Part shown: piece by piece, positions 38,501 through 51,500 of the stretch | How the letters are laid out: the number at the start of each line of letters is the position of its first letter | Numbering within the stretch: the stretch's first letter is position 1 | Source of the DNA: Ariolimax columbianus | Lineage: Eukaryota > Mollusca > Gastropoda > Stylommatophora > Arionidae | Direction: 5' to 3' | DNA: 64,000 nucleotides | Assembly (NCBI GenBank): GCA_036924085.1 | Contig: JAVGWX010000011.1 | Coordinates: 41,029,970 to 41,093,969 of the forward strand | Program-made: the position numbers and the translations under genes | The notes under the pieces: generated by a model | What the model was told of the DNA's origin: nothing | What the model saw: only the letters and a program-made list of their open reading frames with translations | Databases searched by the model: none

Positions 38501-41500
38501 CTCTCTGATCCTCGTATGTCAGGCAGTTCTGCAGCAGATGTTCAGCGGTCATTTTACCAGTACTGCACGGGCATTCGTCGGTACACCCTATCTTCAATTT
38601 GTTGAATAGGTGTAAGTGCGTTTATGGGATCTTCGTGCATCTTTGCTTTGGCTATTTCTGCAAAGTTTCTCCGCTTTAGTTTCCCATTTCCCAAATTGTT
38701 TAGTCTCTGGTGCATTGGATGGTCGGTCAGTCTTCGGAGTTTCTCTGATTGCAGCTGGGCTCTGCAGTCTCTTCTGTCGGCCATGGATTGCAGTTTTGTA
38801 ATCTTCTCAAGTTCTACAATTGGCGTTGACTTCATGCCACCTGTTATAATTCTCATGGCTTGGTTTTGAAGTTTGTTAACTTTATCGAAGTTGATCCACT
38901 TGTACATCTTCCCACAGACATCACTTCTTCTTAGCTTGACTCTAAGTCCATCTTTCCAGACTTTGTCAAATGCCTTTTCCAGATCCACCCAAACAGTTAC
39001 TGTGTGTTTCTGTGCCTGGTAGGCATCTTCTATCTCCTGGGCTATGAGGATGACCTGGTCCTCAGTGGATCTGTGCTGTCTAAAGCCAGCTTGCTGTGGA
39101 ATTAGTATTCGTTTTTCTTCCAGATGCCACATCAGTCTGGTGTTTATCATCCGTTCCATCAGCTTGCCGACACAGCTCAGTAGGCTTATGGGCCTGTATC
39201 CATTTGGATCTGTTTTGTCCTTTCCTGTTTTTGGTACTGGTACCAGTATTGCGTCTTTCCATGCCTGTGGTACAATTCCCCTTTTCCAGCTTTGGTTCAG
39301 GACCGATAGCAGTTTCTTCTTCGCTGTTTGGCCCAGCCCTATCAGCATTTCGTTTGTTATCCCGTCTTTTCCGGGAGATTTCCTTTTCTTTAGTGTTCTC
39401 ATAGCCTCTTCCGTTTCGCGCATTGTTAGTTTGGCCATCATGTGCTCTTCAGGTGCCGTATTCATGTTTTCGTGTCCCTTTAGCTCTTCGCTAATGTCTG
39501 TATGCTTATCTGCAGGGACCTCGATGTGGTTTGCTCTGGCATAGTGATCGACAAAAGCGTTTGCGGCTTTCTTACCTGTGATCAAGTTCTCGCCCTGCTT
39601 GATAGTAATTTGTTTATTTGACGGGGTTTCGTCGTTCATGGCTCTGACTAGCTTCCATAGCTTGTTCCCGTCTTTGTCCAGGTTTAGACTTTCCGTTTTA
39701 TTTTTCCAGCTTTCTCTTGCTGTGTGCTTGAGAGTGTGTTTGTACTTCGCCGCGGCGGCTTTGAGGGCCATGTTTGCCTCCATGGATTTTTCTCGCTCTG
39801 CCATGTTCCTAGCATTTGTTACTGCATCTTCCACTTTCTGCAACTCATCATTCCAGTAGGGCTTATAGTTTTTCCTAGCTCCTCTTGGGATGGTTTCAGT
39901 GGCGGCTTGCATTATTGCCTTGCTTAGGCTCTCTACCATGGGCTTCATTTTGGTGTTTCGTGTGTTGATGGTTTCACACAGCCCATCTGTCAGGATTGTA
40001 AATCTGTCCCAGTCGGCTCGTTTGTAATTCCAACGTGGGAGCGGTTTTGTTTCCTGTGGGCCTACTTCCATGTCAATGGTTAGCCTGATCGGCCTGTGGT
40101 CGCTACCTGCTAGTTGGTTTAGCACCTGGCGGTCTATTTTATGGTGTATGTCCTGTGTGGAGAAGGCCAAATCTGGAGTCGAGGTGGTATGCCATGTTCT
40201 TGAATAGAAGCTAGGGCTATCCTCCGGCCTATTGATTAGGGAGAGATTTGCATCTATCTCCCAATCTTCCACTTCGTCACCTCTGCTGTCTGTGTCAGAG
40301 TATCCCCATCTCTCCGAGTGGCTGTTGAAATCTCCAACTACTATGCAGTTGGAGTCTCTGACCTCCCTACTCGAGAGCGATAGGTCTCTATTTGGTGGTC
40401 CGTACAGATTGAAAATGCGGAGCTTCGTCTCTTGAGCCATTATGTCAACTCCTACAATTTCTGCGTGTCCGGTGTGATTGACAGATACCGCGCTACTCGG
40501 TATGCAGTTTCTGGTCAGTATCAGGACCCCTCCTTTGTGGCCTTCTCTATCTAGACGGAAGGTCTGGTATCCTCTGATTGAGAATTTATGGTTATTGTTG
40601 AGGTGCGTTTCCTGGATACATGCCACGTCAATCTTACCTTCATGCAGGTGATGTGTTAGGGAAAGTTTTTTGTTAATGACTCCCTCCGCATTCCACTGTA
40701 GTATTTTGAGGGTCTTGAGGTTTTGGCCAATAGAAGTTGTCCCATAGCTATGTGCCTTGACTCCACGACACATGGGTGGGTGACCACCAGTAGTCAAGGG
40801 TGGGCCCCTTCGAGGCGTGAGGCCCGGCACTATCGCTGCCTGGCGGGACTCCGCAGGATGAGCGCCATGCGTTTTTCTAATAGGTTGTACTGCCATCATG
40901 CGGCGATTTACGTTGCACTGTTTTGTTAGGCTTGCGGCCCCGTGCATCCGATTTCAACAGGCGTTTCTGTAGGGATGCCCTCCTTAGCCTTTGGCTGTCC
41001 CCAGCCTATCTGCAAGGCAGCAGTTGTTTATGATCAGAGTTGTCTCTCTTATGGAAGTTGTCTTACCAGACTATCGAGTCTTCACTACTCGTGTCTATAG
41101 GGTGCAATGATGATATGTGAGATGATATATGAGATGGACTGGTTTACCCGGAAGAGAGGCAGTCCAGTGTGTCTGCATCCCAGGATCGTCACGTCCTGCC
41201 AGAAACGTAGCATTTGCATGTGAGTGGGGTATCTCTTTCTCCCTTTATTTTCTTTGCTTCTATGCAGAGATGGTACGCCTAGCATTCCCCGCCACCTGGG
41301 GTGTTGACACAGTGGGGCAGGTGTGCAATGTCCGCTGGTCTGCATCTCTTCTGCGTCCAGCATGATAGTTATATGGCTGATAACGTACAGAGGTAGATAT
41401 CGTAGCCGACGTGCATTTAGCCGGAGGACAAGTCTGGTAATGCCACTGAGATGTTGTTCGCCTGGTGTGCGGACAGCTCTCATGGTCATTGGTTGAGTCT

Positions 41501-42536
41501 CGACAGTTTAGTGAGGTGGCTGTTCTACTGTTTTCGACACCCGACCAGGTACTAAGTCTTTAGTTGGTGGTTTCGCACCCCATCGCCGTATAAGGTGAGT
41601 ATCAAGCAGTTGTCCGCCCGCTTTGATCGGCGGACGGCAAGGACCTCTTGCTGCGGCTCTACCGGATAGGGCTGGGTCCCTAGCATGTAGGAGCCTCCCA
41701 TTGCAGAGGTGCTGAGATTTTGGGCGGGATTGCGGCTTACAAGGGTTCGGCCGTAATCCCCCACATGGTAGCCTCGCGCCATTGGCTTATCAGCCTGGTA
41801 CGTGAACCAAAGTGTCTGCGGCTCCTCTCGATATGAGCTGGTTTTCCGTAGCAACGCCCTGTCATTAGTAGGGTAAAACTGACCTGTCTTCAGATGGTCT
41901 ATTTCCAGCACCCGTTCACTATTTGGTCAGACGAATTTATTGAGGGCTTTTGTTTGTCAATGACCAGGTATTTAAAATCTGCGGTTTCTGCGGGGTTAAA
42001 CACGATTTCCGTAGCGTTCTTTCATTAGAGTGTTTGAGAGCTGACTTGTCTTCCATGAGTCTAATACCAGCGTACGTTCATTTTTAGAACCAAACGGTAG
42101 TGCTCTCGATTTGTCAGTCGTTCTACAGTATTGGCGTGTTCAGTCAAATAAAGCCGCAGGTTCCACTCCTGGTGGTGACCTTCCGTCAATTCCTTTAGCG
42201 AGACAATCAAGTTACTTAGAGGGTGGCCCCAGATTTTCGAGGGTCTAATTCCAGCACATGTTCACTATTAGACCCCACGAAGGTGCTCTCTTTTTGACCG
42301 TCATTCTACAGTATTGGCGTGTTAAGTTAATTTAAGCCTCAGGCTCCACTCCTGATAGTGCTCTTCCGTCAATTCCTTTGTCAGAACACTCGATGCAAAC
42401 CAACCGAGCCACAGGGGGCATAACCCCAGATTTCTGAGGGTCTAAATCCAGCACCAGTTCCATATTAGACCCCAGAAAAGTGGTCTCGGCATGTCAATCA
42501 TTTCAGTGTTGGCCGTGTTGAGTCAAATTAAGCCGC

Positions 42537-42570
<34 letters not shown>

Positions 42571-45500
42571 TCTTTAAGTTTCAGCTTTGCAACCATACTT
42601 TCCCCGGAACCCAAACACTTTGGTTTCCCGGAAGCTGCCCGCAGAGTCATCGAAGCAACTCCTGCGGATCGCTAGTCGGCATCGTTTATGGTCAGAACTA
42701 CGACGGTATCTGATCGTCTTCGCGCCTCTGACTTTCGTTCTTGATTAATGAAAACATTCTTGACAAATGCTTTCGCAGTAGCTCGTCTTGCGGCGATCCA
42801 AGAATTTCACCTCTAACGCCGCAATACTAATGCCCCCGTTTGTCCCTGTTAATCATTACCTCCAGTTCCGAAAACCAACAAAATAGAACCGAGGTCCAAT
42901 TCCATTATTCCGTGCACCATTATTCAGGCAGCCGAGGCCTGCTTTGAACACTCTAATTTTTTCAAAGTAAACGCGCCGACCACCCAGGACGCTCAGTGAA
43001 GAGCACCCGTGGGAGAGAGCCGGCAGACGGTAGGGCAGGAGACAACGGGCAGTGAACCGGCGCGAGCCGGACCGCCCGCCTGCGCCTGAGATCCAACTAC
43101 GAGCTTTTTAACTGCAACAACTTTAATATACGCTATTGGAGCTGGAATTACCGCTGCTGCTGGCACCAGACTTGCCCTCCAATAGATCCTCGTTAAAGGG
43201 TTTAAAGTGTACTCATTCCAATTACGGGGCCTCGAAAGAGTCCCATATTGTTATTTTTCGTCACTACCTACCCGTGCCGGGAGTGGGTAAGTTGCGCGCC
43301 TGCTGCCTTCCTTGGGTTAGGGCTACTAAAATGGTGTTCCCCCAATAACCGGTGTTCCGCGAGCTAGCAGTATCAAATATTTGATTATACCTACATATTT
43401 TGTATCTATATTTCTTTATTTTAGTATCTTATATTAATATTTTCAATGAAACTATATCTATCTGTTGGAAGACAAGGATGCAATGTACATCTTTCAATGA
43501 ATTTTGTTTTGGTGGTTTTCTTCATCTTCACCAATGAGATTCTAGTCACTCTGAATTACTCTTCTATTTTTCTTTCCCATGTGTTATTTGACCTCATTCT
43601 TCTCGTGCTTTGTAAGTTCAATCCAAAAACATCTAAGGATTGGTTTTGGCGATATACACTTTCTCATATGATGTTTGTGACAGTATCATCATCAGGTCAG
43701 TCAGTCCTGAGACTGATGTTGGTCTTCTGATCATGTCACATCACTGTTCTCTATTAGTCAGTCCTGAGACTGATGTTGGTCTTCTGATCATGTCACATCA
43801 CTGTTCTCTATTAGTCAGTCCAAAGACTGATGTTGAAGTCTTCTGATCATATCACATCACTGTTCTCTATTAGTCAGTCCTGATGTTGAAGTCTTCTGAT
43901 CATATCACATCACTGTTCTCTATTAGTCAGTCCTGAGACTGATATTGAAGTCTTCTGATCATATCACATCACTGTTCTCTATTAGTCAGTCCTGATGTTG
44001 AAGTCTTCTGATCATATCACATCACTGTTCTCTATTAGTCAGTCCTGAGACTGATGTTGAAGTCTTCTGATCATATCACATCACTGTTCTCTATTAGTCA
44101 GTCCTGAGACTGTTTCTGAGACTGATGTTGGTCTTCTGATCATATCACATCACTGTTCTCTATTAGTCAGTCCTGAGACTGATGTTGGTCTTCTGATCAT
44201 ATCACATCACTGTTCTCTATTAGTCAGTCCTGAGACTGATGTTGGTCTTCTGATCATATCACATCACTGTTCTCTATTAGTCAGTCCTGAGACTGATGTT
44301 GGTCTTCTGATCATATCACATCACTGTTCTCTATTAGTCAGTCCAAAGACTGATGTTGGTCTTCTGATCATATCACACCACTGACCTTTGTCAGTCAGTC
44401 CGGAGACTGATGTTGGTCTTCTGATCATGTCACACCACTGACCTTTGTTAGTCAGTCCAGAGACTGCTGTTAAAGTCTACTTATCAGCTAACACCACTGT
44501 CCAGTTTGAAGACAGATGTTGAAGTCTGTTGGTTGTATCAACCCACTGTTCTGCCATGGTAGCGCAGGGGTTAGTGCTTCCTAGTCAGGGTTCAATCCCC
44601 AGCTGGTGCGGGTTTTTATTTCTGATCACAAACCGACCCCTGTTTTCAACCCAGCCACAGAAATTTGGTACCAGAAAAATCTGCGAAGTAAAGGCAGCCG
44701 GCGTTATACTGACCCCATCATCCACTATGTGCCGTCAGTCACAAAATAATATGGACCTAACACCATATTTCCTAAGCAACGCAAGGCGTGACGGGATCTT
44801 TTTTTTTTACCCACTGTCCTCTGTTCCCAGCAGATCTCTTCAGCTCATTATAAGTCTGCACACTTATGTTTTTGCAAGCTTGTTTGACATAATTGTTTCT
44901 TGGATGTCCCCTTTTTCTTTCCCCTGAATTTTGTCATCAAGTATTTTCAAAAATAAGCCTCCAAACCTCATGTTGTGGCGAAGACAATCTACCATTTTGT
45001 CTACTTGTGATTAGTTGTCTAAGTGGCCCTATATCTTTAAGTATCTATTCATTTGACCTTGTTTCTGTTCAGCTCACTCTTTGCATCCTTTTTGTTTAGA
45101 GTCCATGTTTTAAATCCGTACAATGCTACGGGTCAGATATGTGTAGTGATTTTTTTGTTTCATCATGTGGAAGAAGCAACTAGAGCCAAAAACACACTTT
45201 ACCTTGTATTTGCTACAGAGGAAAATATTATTGTAAATGTAATCATTGGAGAACTGTTTGGCTCAAGTAACCATCAGATTATACGTAGGGATTTTGTAGA
45301 AAGGAAGGAAGAAAACATAAGTACAAAAACATATGACTACTCTAAGACAGATGTTAAGAAGATGAAAGAAGTAACAAGCCACATGATCTAGTAAGATATT
45401 GACAGTGGAACTTCTTCTACTTCATTGATCAACTGATGCTATGCTTCTTAGTCTGGTGAGGTTCACGAAGGAGACTCTGCATTTCAGGTCTTTGCCAGTT

Positions 45501-48500
45501 CCCCCATAGCTTTTCGAGCATGGTCACTTCCCCAGGCCAGACTGCCACTCTTTCATCTGCATAGGTAAGACAGTCCTGTAGAATATGTTCTGTTGTTTGC
45601 TTTGGTGCTCCACGATTGCACGTGGGGATGTATCTGAGACCCATTCTGTGGCGGTTGGTCTTGAATCTACAATGTCCCGTCTTAGTCTGAATATTTTTTT
45701 TCTGCCATCTCTGACAACTTTGTCTATGCTGTCATTTTCTGGCTTGTATTCTTTGTATTCATTCTGTCCTCATAGATTGTTTGATGAGTTTTTTTGTTTC
45801 TTTATATCTCTGTGTGTCCAAGAGTTGCTAGTGTATTGTCTCTTGAGCTCCTGCAGAATGTTGGTTATTTGTTTGTTCTTTTGCTGATTGCTCACTTTTC
45901 TTTGTTAACCCTGGAACTTCCTAGATTATTTTGGACCTGTCCTGACTCTGTGTCCATGGTTCTGGAAAAGGTGCTTTGCACTTTTTGTTTTCAGCTTCAA
46001 GGGTGGACAGTGGAAAAAATGTTGAGGAAGTGTGGGAGAATGTCAAAACAATTCTAGGAAACCTAAACTAAGACTTTGTTTCATGTAGGTAAACACCTAA
46101 ACTAAATAAGTGGATAATTAGATATGTAGTTAAATGTAGAAGAGCTAAACAATAAAGCATGGACAAAATAAAAATACAATTTTTGTTTAAAATAAAATAT
46201 TTGGGCAAACAAAACATACAGAGGAAATGGTTTTTAAACAATTGGGGAGGTTAAAAGTGAATAAATGTCTGGCTCAAGATGGTATTCATCCAAAATTGCT
46301 GTTTGAAATTAGAGACATTTTAGCAAAACCATTGGCTATATTATTTCTCAAACACTTGCGAAGGGGACTATTCCAGGGAATTGGAAAGATGCATGAGTGA
46401 TCTCCTTCTTTAAAAATGGAAGACAAAAAAATCAGTTTCAGCAAATTGTAGACTAGTGAGTTTAACAAGTATTGTCTGTAAAATGTTAGGTTCTATAATA
46501 AAGAAATCATTGCATCATATTTAGACAAATTTACCTACTAATGACAGGGCGTTGCTACGGTAATCCTGCTCAATCCGAGAGGAATCGCAGGTTTCAGACA
46601 CTTGGTCATTGACTGACTAATACCTCTCTCTTGATCCGTTGGGTCTAATAGGGAACGGGTGCTGGTATTAGACCCTCGGAAGACAGGTCAGTTTTACCCT
46701 ACTAATGACAGGGCGTTGCTACGGAAATCCTGCTCAATCCAAGAGGAATCGCAGGTCTCAGACACTTGGTCCACGTGCCTAGCTGATAAGCCAATGGTGC
46801 GAGGCTATCATCTGAGGGATTACGGCCGAACGCCTTTAAGCCGGAATCCCGCCCTGAATCAAAGCACCACTGCGACGGGAGGCAACGATATGGTTGGGAC
46901 GTGGGGCTCGCGTCCCAGCCCGACCTGGTCGAGTCGCTAAAAGAGGTCTCTGCCGTCCCGCCGTCAAAGCGGGCAGGGAGCTACTCGATATTCACCCCAT
47001 ACAGCGTTGAGGTGTGAAACCACTAGTAGAAGACTTAGTTCTCGGTTGGGGTGTCGTAAGCAGTAGAGCAGCCACCTCACTGCGAACTGTTGAGACTCAG
47101 CCCTTGATCATGAGATATGTCCGCACACCAGGCGAACAACATCTCCGTGCCATGACCAGGCTTGTCCCCTGGTTAAATGCACTCCTGCCTCGCTCTTTAC
47201 CTCTGTCTGCTATCAGTCATCCCAATGGACGCAGAAGAGATGCAGGCCAGCGGACATTGCACCTCTGCCCTATTGTGATAACCTCCCAGGTGGCGGGGAA
47301 TACAGAGAAGCCGAGAAAATAAAGGGAGCAAGGAGATACCCCACTCACATGCATATGCTACGTTTCTGGTAGGACGTGACGATCCTGGGACACAGACACA
47401 CTAGACTGCCTCTCTTCCGGGATACTTAAAAAAATAGTACATACAGTCCATTATATCATATAATATCATATCACCACCACACCCTATAGACACAAGTGGT
47501 GAAGACTCGATAGTCCTGCACGACAACTTCCCTAAGACAGACAACTCTGACCACAAACATCTGCTGCTTTGCAGATAGGCTGGGGACAGCCAAAGGCTAA
47601 GGAGGGCATCCCTACAGAAACGCCTGTTGAAATCGCTTGCACTGGGCCACAGGCATAACGAAACAGTGCAACGTATATCGTTGTATGATGACATTACAAC
47701 CTAACAGAAAAAAGTATGGTGCTCATCCTGTGGAGTCCCGCCAGGCAGCCAGAGTGCCGGGCCGCACGCCTCGAAGGGGCCCACCCAATGCTACTGGTGG
47801 TCACCCACCCATGTGCTGTGGAGTCAAGGCACAAGGTGATGGGGCATAAACTATTGATCAAAAACCAAAGACCCTCAGAATACTACAGTGGAATGCGGAG
47901 GGAGTCATTAACAAAAAGATTGCCCTAACACATCACATGCATGAAGGCAAGATTGACGTGGCATGTATCCAAGAAACGCACCTCAACAACAACTACAAAT
48001 TCTCAATCAGAGGATACCAGACCTTCCGACTTGATAGAGAAGGTCATAAAGGAGGGGTTCTGATACTGACACGTAACTGCATACCGAGTAGCGCGGTAGC
48101 TGTTAATCACACCGGACAAACAGAAATTGTAGGAGTCGACATAATGACACAAGAAACGAAGATCCGCATCTTCAACCTGTATGGCAACCCAAAAAAGACC
48201 TGTCGCTCTCGAGTATGGAAATCAAGGACTCCAACTGCCTAGTGGTTGGAGACTTCAACAGCCACTCGGTGAGATGGGGATATTCGGACACAGACAACAG
48301 AGGTGATGAAGTGGAAGACTGGGAGATAGACACAAATCTCTATCTTATCAATAGGCTGGAGGACAGCCATAGCTTCTATTCTAGAACATGGCATACCACC
48401 TCTTCTCCAGACTTGGCGTTTTCCACGAAGGATATTCACCACAAAATAGACCGCCAGGTGCTCAACCAATTGGCAGGTAGCGACCACAGGCCAATTAGGT

Positions 48501-51500
48501 TAGAAATTGATATGTAAGTAGGAAATAAAACCGCTCCCATATTGGAACTATAAATGAGCCAACTGGGACAGATTTGCAATGCTGACAGATGGGCTGTGTG
48601 AAACCATCAACACACGGAATAACAATATGAAACCTATGGTGGAAAGCCTAAGCAAAGCAATAATGCAAGCAGCCACCGAAACCATCCCAAGAGGGGCAAG
48701 GAAAAACTACAAGCCATATTGGAATGATGAACTACAGAAAGCGGTGGATGAAGTCTCAAATGCTAGGAACATGGCAGAGAGAGAGTAATCTATGGAGGCA
48801 AATATTGCCCTCAAAGCCATCACGGCGAAATACAAAAGAACACTAAACCAAATAACAAGAGACAGCTGGAAAAACAAAACAGAAATCCTCAATCTAGATA
48901 AAGAAGGGAACAAACTATGGAAGTTAGCCATGAATGACGAAACACCATCAAATAAACAAATTACCATCAAGCAGGGAGACAACACGCTTACTGGAAAAAA
49001 AGCAGCAAATGCCTTTATAGAACATTATGCCAGAGCAAACCACATTGATGTCCCTACAGACAGGCATACAGACATTAGTGAAGAGCAAAAGAACCACAAC
49101 AACATCAAGATGGCACCAGAGGAGCACATGATGGCAAAACTAACAATGAATGAAATGGATGAGGCCATGAGAACTTTAAAGAAAAAGAAATCGCCCGGAA
49201 AAGATGGGGTAACAAACGAAATACTGATGGGTTTGGGCCAAACGGCAAAGAGGAAGTTACTATCAGTCCTGAACCAAAGCTGGAAAAGGGGAATTGTACC
49301 GCAGGCATGGAAAGACGCTGTACTTATACCAGTACCAAAGAAAGAAAAAGATAGAACAGATCCAAATGGATACAGACCTATCAGTCTACTGAGCTGTGTA
49401 GGAAAACTGATGGAGCGTATGATAAACACCAGACCAATGTGGCATCTGGAAGAAAAACACATACTAATTCCACAAGAAGCAGGATTTAGACAGCACAGAT
49501 CCACTGAGGACCAGATCACTCTCATAGCCCAGGAAATAGAGGATGCTTACCAGGAGAAAAAACACACAGTAGCGATTTGGGTGGATTTAGAGAAGGCATT
49601 TGACAAGGTGTGGAAAGAGGGACTTAAAGTCAAGCTACGAAGAAGTGAAGTTTGTGGGAAAATGTACAGATGGATCAGCCACTACCTCGAAAACAGAACA
49701 GCCAGAGTTCAAGTACAAGGGCAGATGAGCATAAAGGTGACACTTGAACAGGGAGTACCCCAAGGGGGAGTACTGTCACCCACACTTTTCCTGGTGTATA
49801 TAATCCACATCACAGAGAATAAACCAAGAAGAGTCCACAGCTCCATGTTTGCAGACGATCTGGCTATGTGGACCTCTGAAAAAAACCTCACCATAGCAAA
49901 CAATCGGATGCAGCAGGCCCTAACATCATTGGAGGAGTGGGCGAACTCATGGCTGGTCAAAATAAATGAGGAAAAAACCACATGTACGATATTCTCGCTT
50001 TCAAGTAAACCCCAGAACACCAAAATAAGTCTTAACGGCAAATATCTGCGTCCAAACGTCAACCCAAACTACCTGGGAGTCACATTTGATTGGCGCATGA
50101 CATGGAAAAGTCAGATCAATAGATACCGAATGAGAGCCAGACAAAGAATGGCAATCATGAGGAAACTTGCTGGCACAAGCTGGGGAGCAGACGAAAGTAT
50201 ACTAAAGAAACTGTACACTGGAAGAGTGAGACCAGTTCTCAAGTATGGCATTGCGGCATGGACAACAGCAGCAAAGGCGAACTTTTATAAAATTAGCAAA
50301 CTTCAAAACCAAGCCATGAGAGTTTTAACAGGAGGCATGAAGTCAACGCCAATTGTAGAACTTGAAAAGATTACAAAGCTGCAATCCATGATTGACAGAA
50401 GAGACTGCAGAGCCCAGCAGCAAGCAGAGAAACTCAGAAGACTGACAGATCATCCAATGCATTAGAGACTAAATAGATTTGGAAATGGGAAACTAAAGCG
50501 GAGAAACTTTGCAGAAATAGCCAAAGCAAAGATGAGCGAAGACCCTATGAACACCCTAACAATACCAAAGCCCATCCCTACTGTACGAAAACCTACCTGG
50601 AAGCAGCATATCATTCCGAAGGTGGTAGAAAATATACCAGGTAAATGAAACAAGAACAGCCAGACTGAAAAAGAAAGAAGAGACATAACCCTGAGGTACA
50701 TAACGAAAAACTACCCAAGCATGGACTGGACCCATGCATACACCGACGGTACTGTAACAAACACAACACAGAACGGAGGGGCAGGGGTATTCCTGAGCCT
50801 ACCAAATGGTAGAAAAATAACACTGTCAGAGGCAAATGGAAAATTCTCAAGCAATTTCAGAGCGGTGGCAGAGGCACTGAGGGCTGCAGTAGAAGCAATG
50901 CTGACAGGCGAAAGAAATGAAAGTCAGATAGTCCTGTTTACAGATGCCCTGGCCGTAGTCACAGGACTAAAAAGACAGAAAAATACTGAACTTAATGATT
51001 TAAGAGCAGTAGTCTGTCAACTATGCCAGCAGTCCGCACCAAAAAGAGTAGTGGTACAGTGGGTTCCATCCCACTGTAACATCCAAGGCAACGTGGAGGC
51101 AGACAGACTGACAAAAGAAGGTACAAGACTACCACAACCAGATTCTAGTGTGACCTACGAAGAGTCCAAAAGGCTTATTAGGGCCAAATACATGGCCAAA
51201 TGGGAAACAGAACATACTGGCTACACAAAAAATGATGCCTATTACCAGCTGAACAGAAGAGAGCAGGTCGTAGTCTTCAGACTCCGCACAGGCCACAACA
51301 GACTGAGGTACCACCTATTCAATAAACTGAAGATAGGTGGCACTGACGAATGCACTTGTGGTACCGGAAAAATGACCGCTGAACATGTGCTGCAAAACTG
51401 CCCGACATACGAGGACCAGAGAAAGCACATGTGGCCATCACCAGTGGCAACACTAGACAAGCTCTAAGGCAGTGCTGATAGCCTCGGGATGACAGCTGCT

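Larger units (their letters stand above)
38378..43315 (-). mobile_element. LINE with 28S and 18S rRNA at its 5' end
   Basis: A 4.9-kb minus-strand insertion bounded by perfect 12-base duplications GTTAGGGCTACT at 38366-38377 and 43316-43327. From 3' to 5' (left to right on the + strand) it contains the AAG-rich tail (CTTCTTCTTCTTCTG), a C-terminal remnant, the endonuclease-RT frame, a leader, the 3' end of 28S rRNA, three mixed 18S/28S modules, and about 800 nt of near-canonical 18S rRNA ending exactly at the duplication (CCAAGG edge). Two internal deletions, of 603 bp and about 750 bp relative to the copy at 20297, remove the RT active site, thumb and RNase H. The duplications show that the rRNA is part of the inserted molecule. 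Confidence 0.9.

Noticed and set aside
42513..43315. A functional rDNA unit or a misassembled rDNA contig piece
   Set aside because: The 18S lacks both ends, has changes at universal positions, adjoins mixed 18S/28S modules rather than ITS, and is enclosed with the LINE by a 12-bp target duplication. Read support was not available to me.
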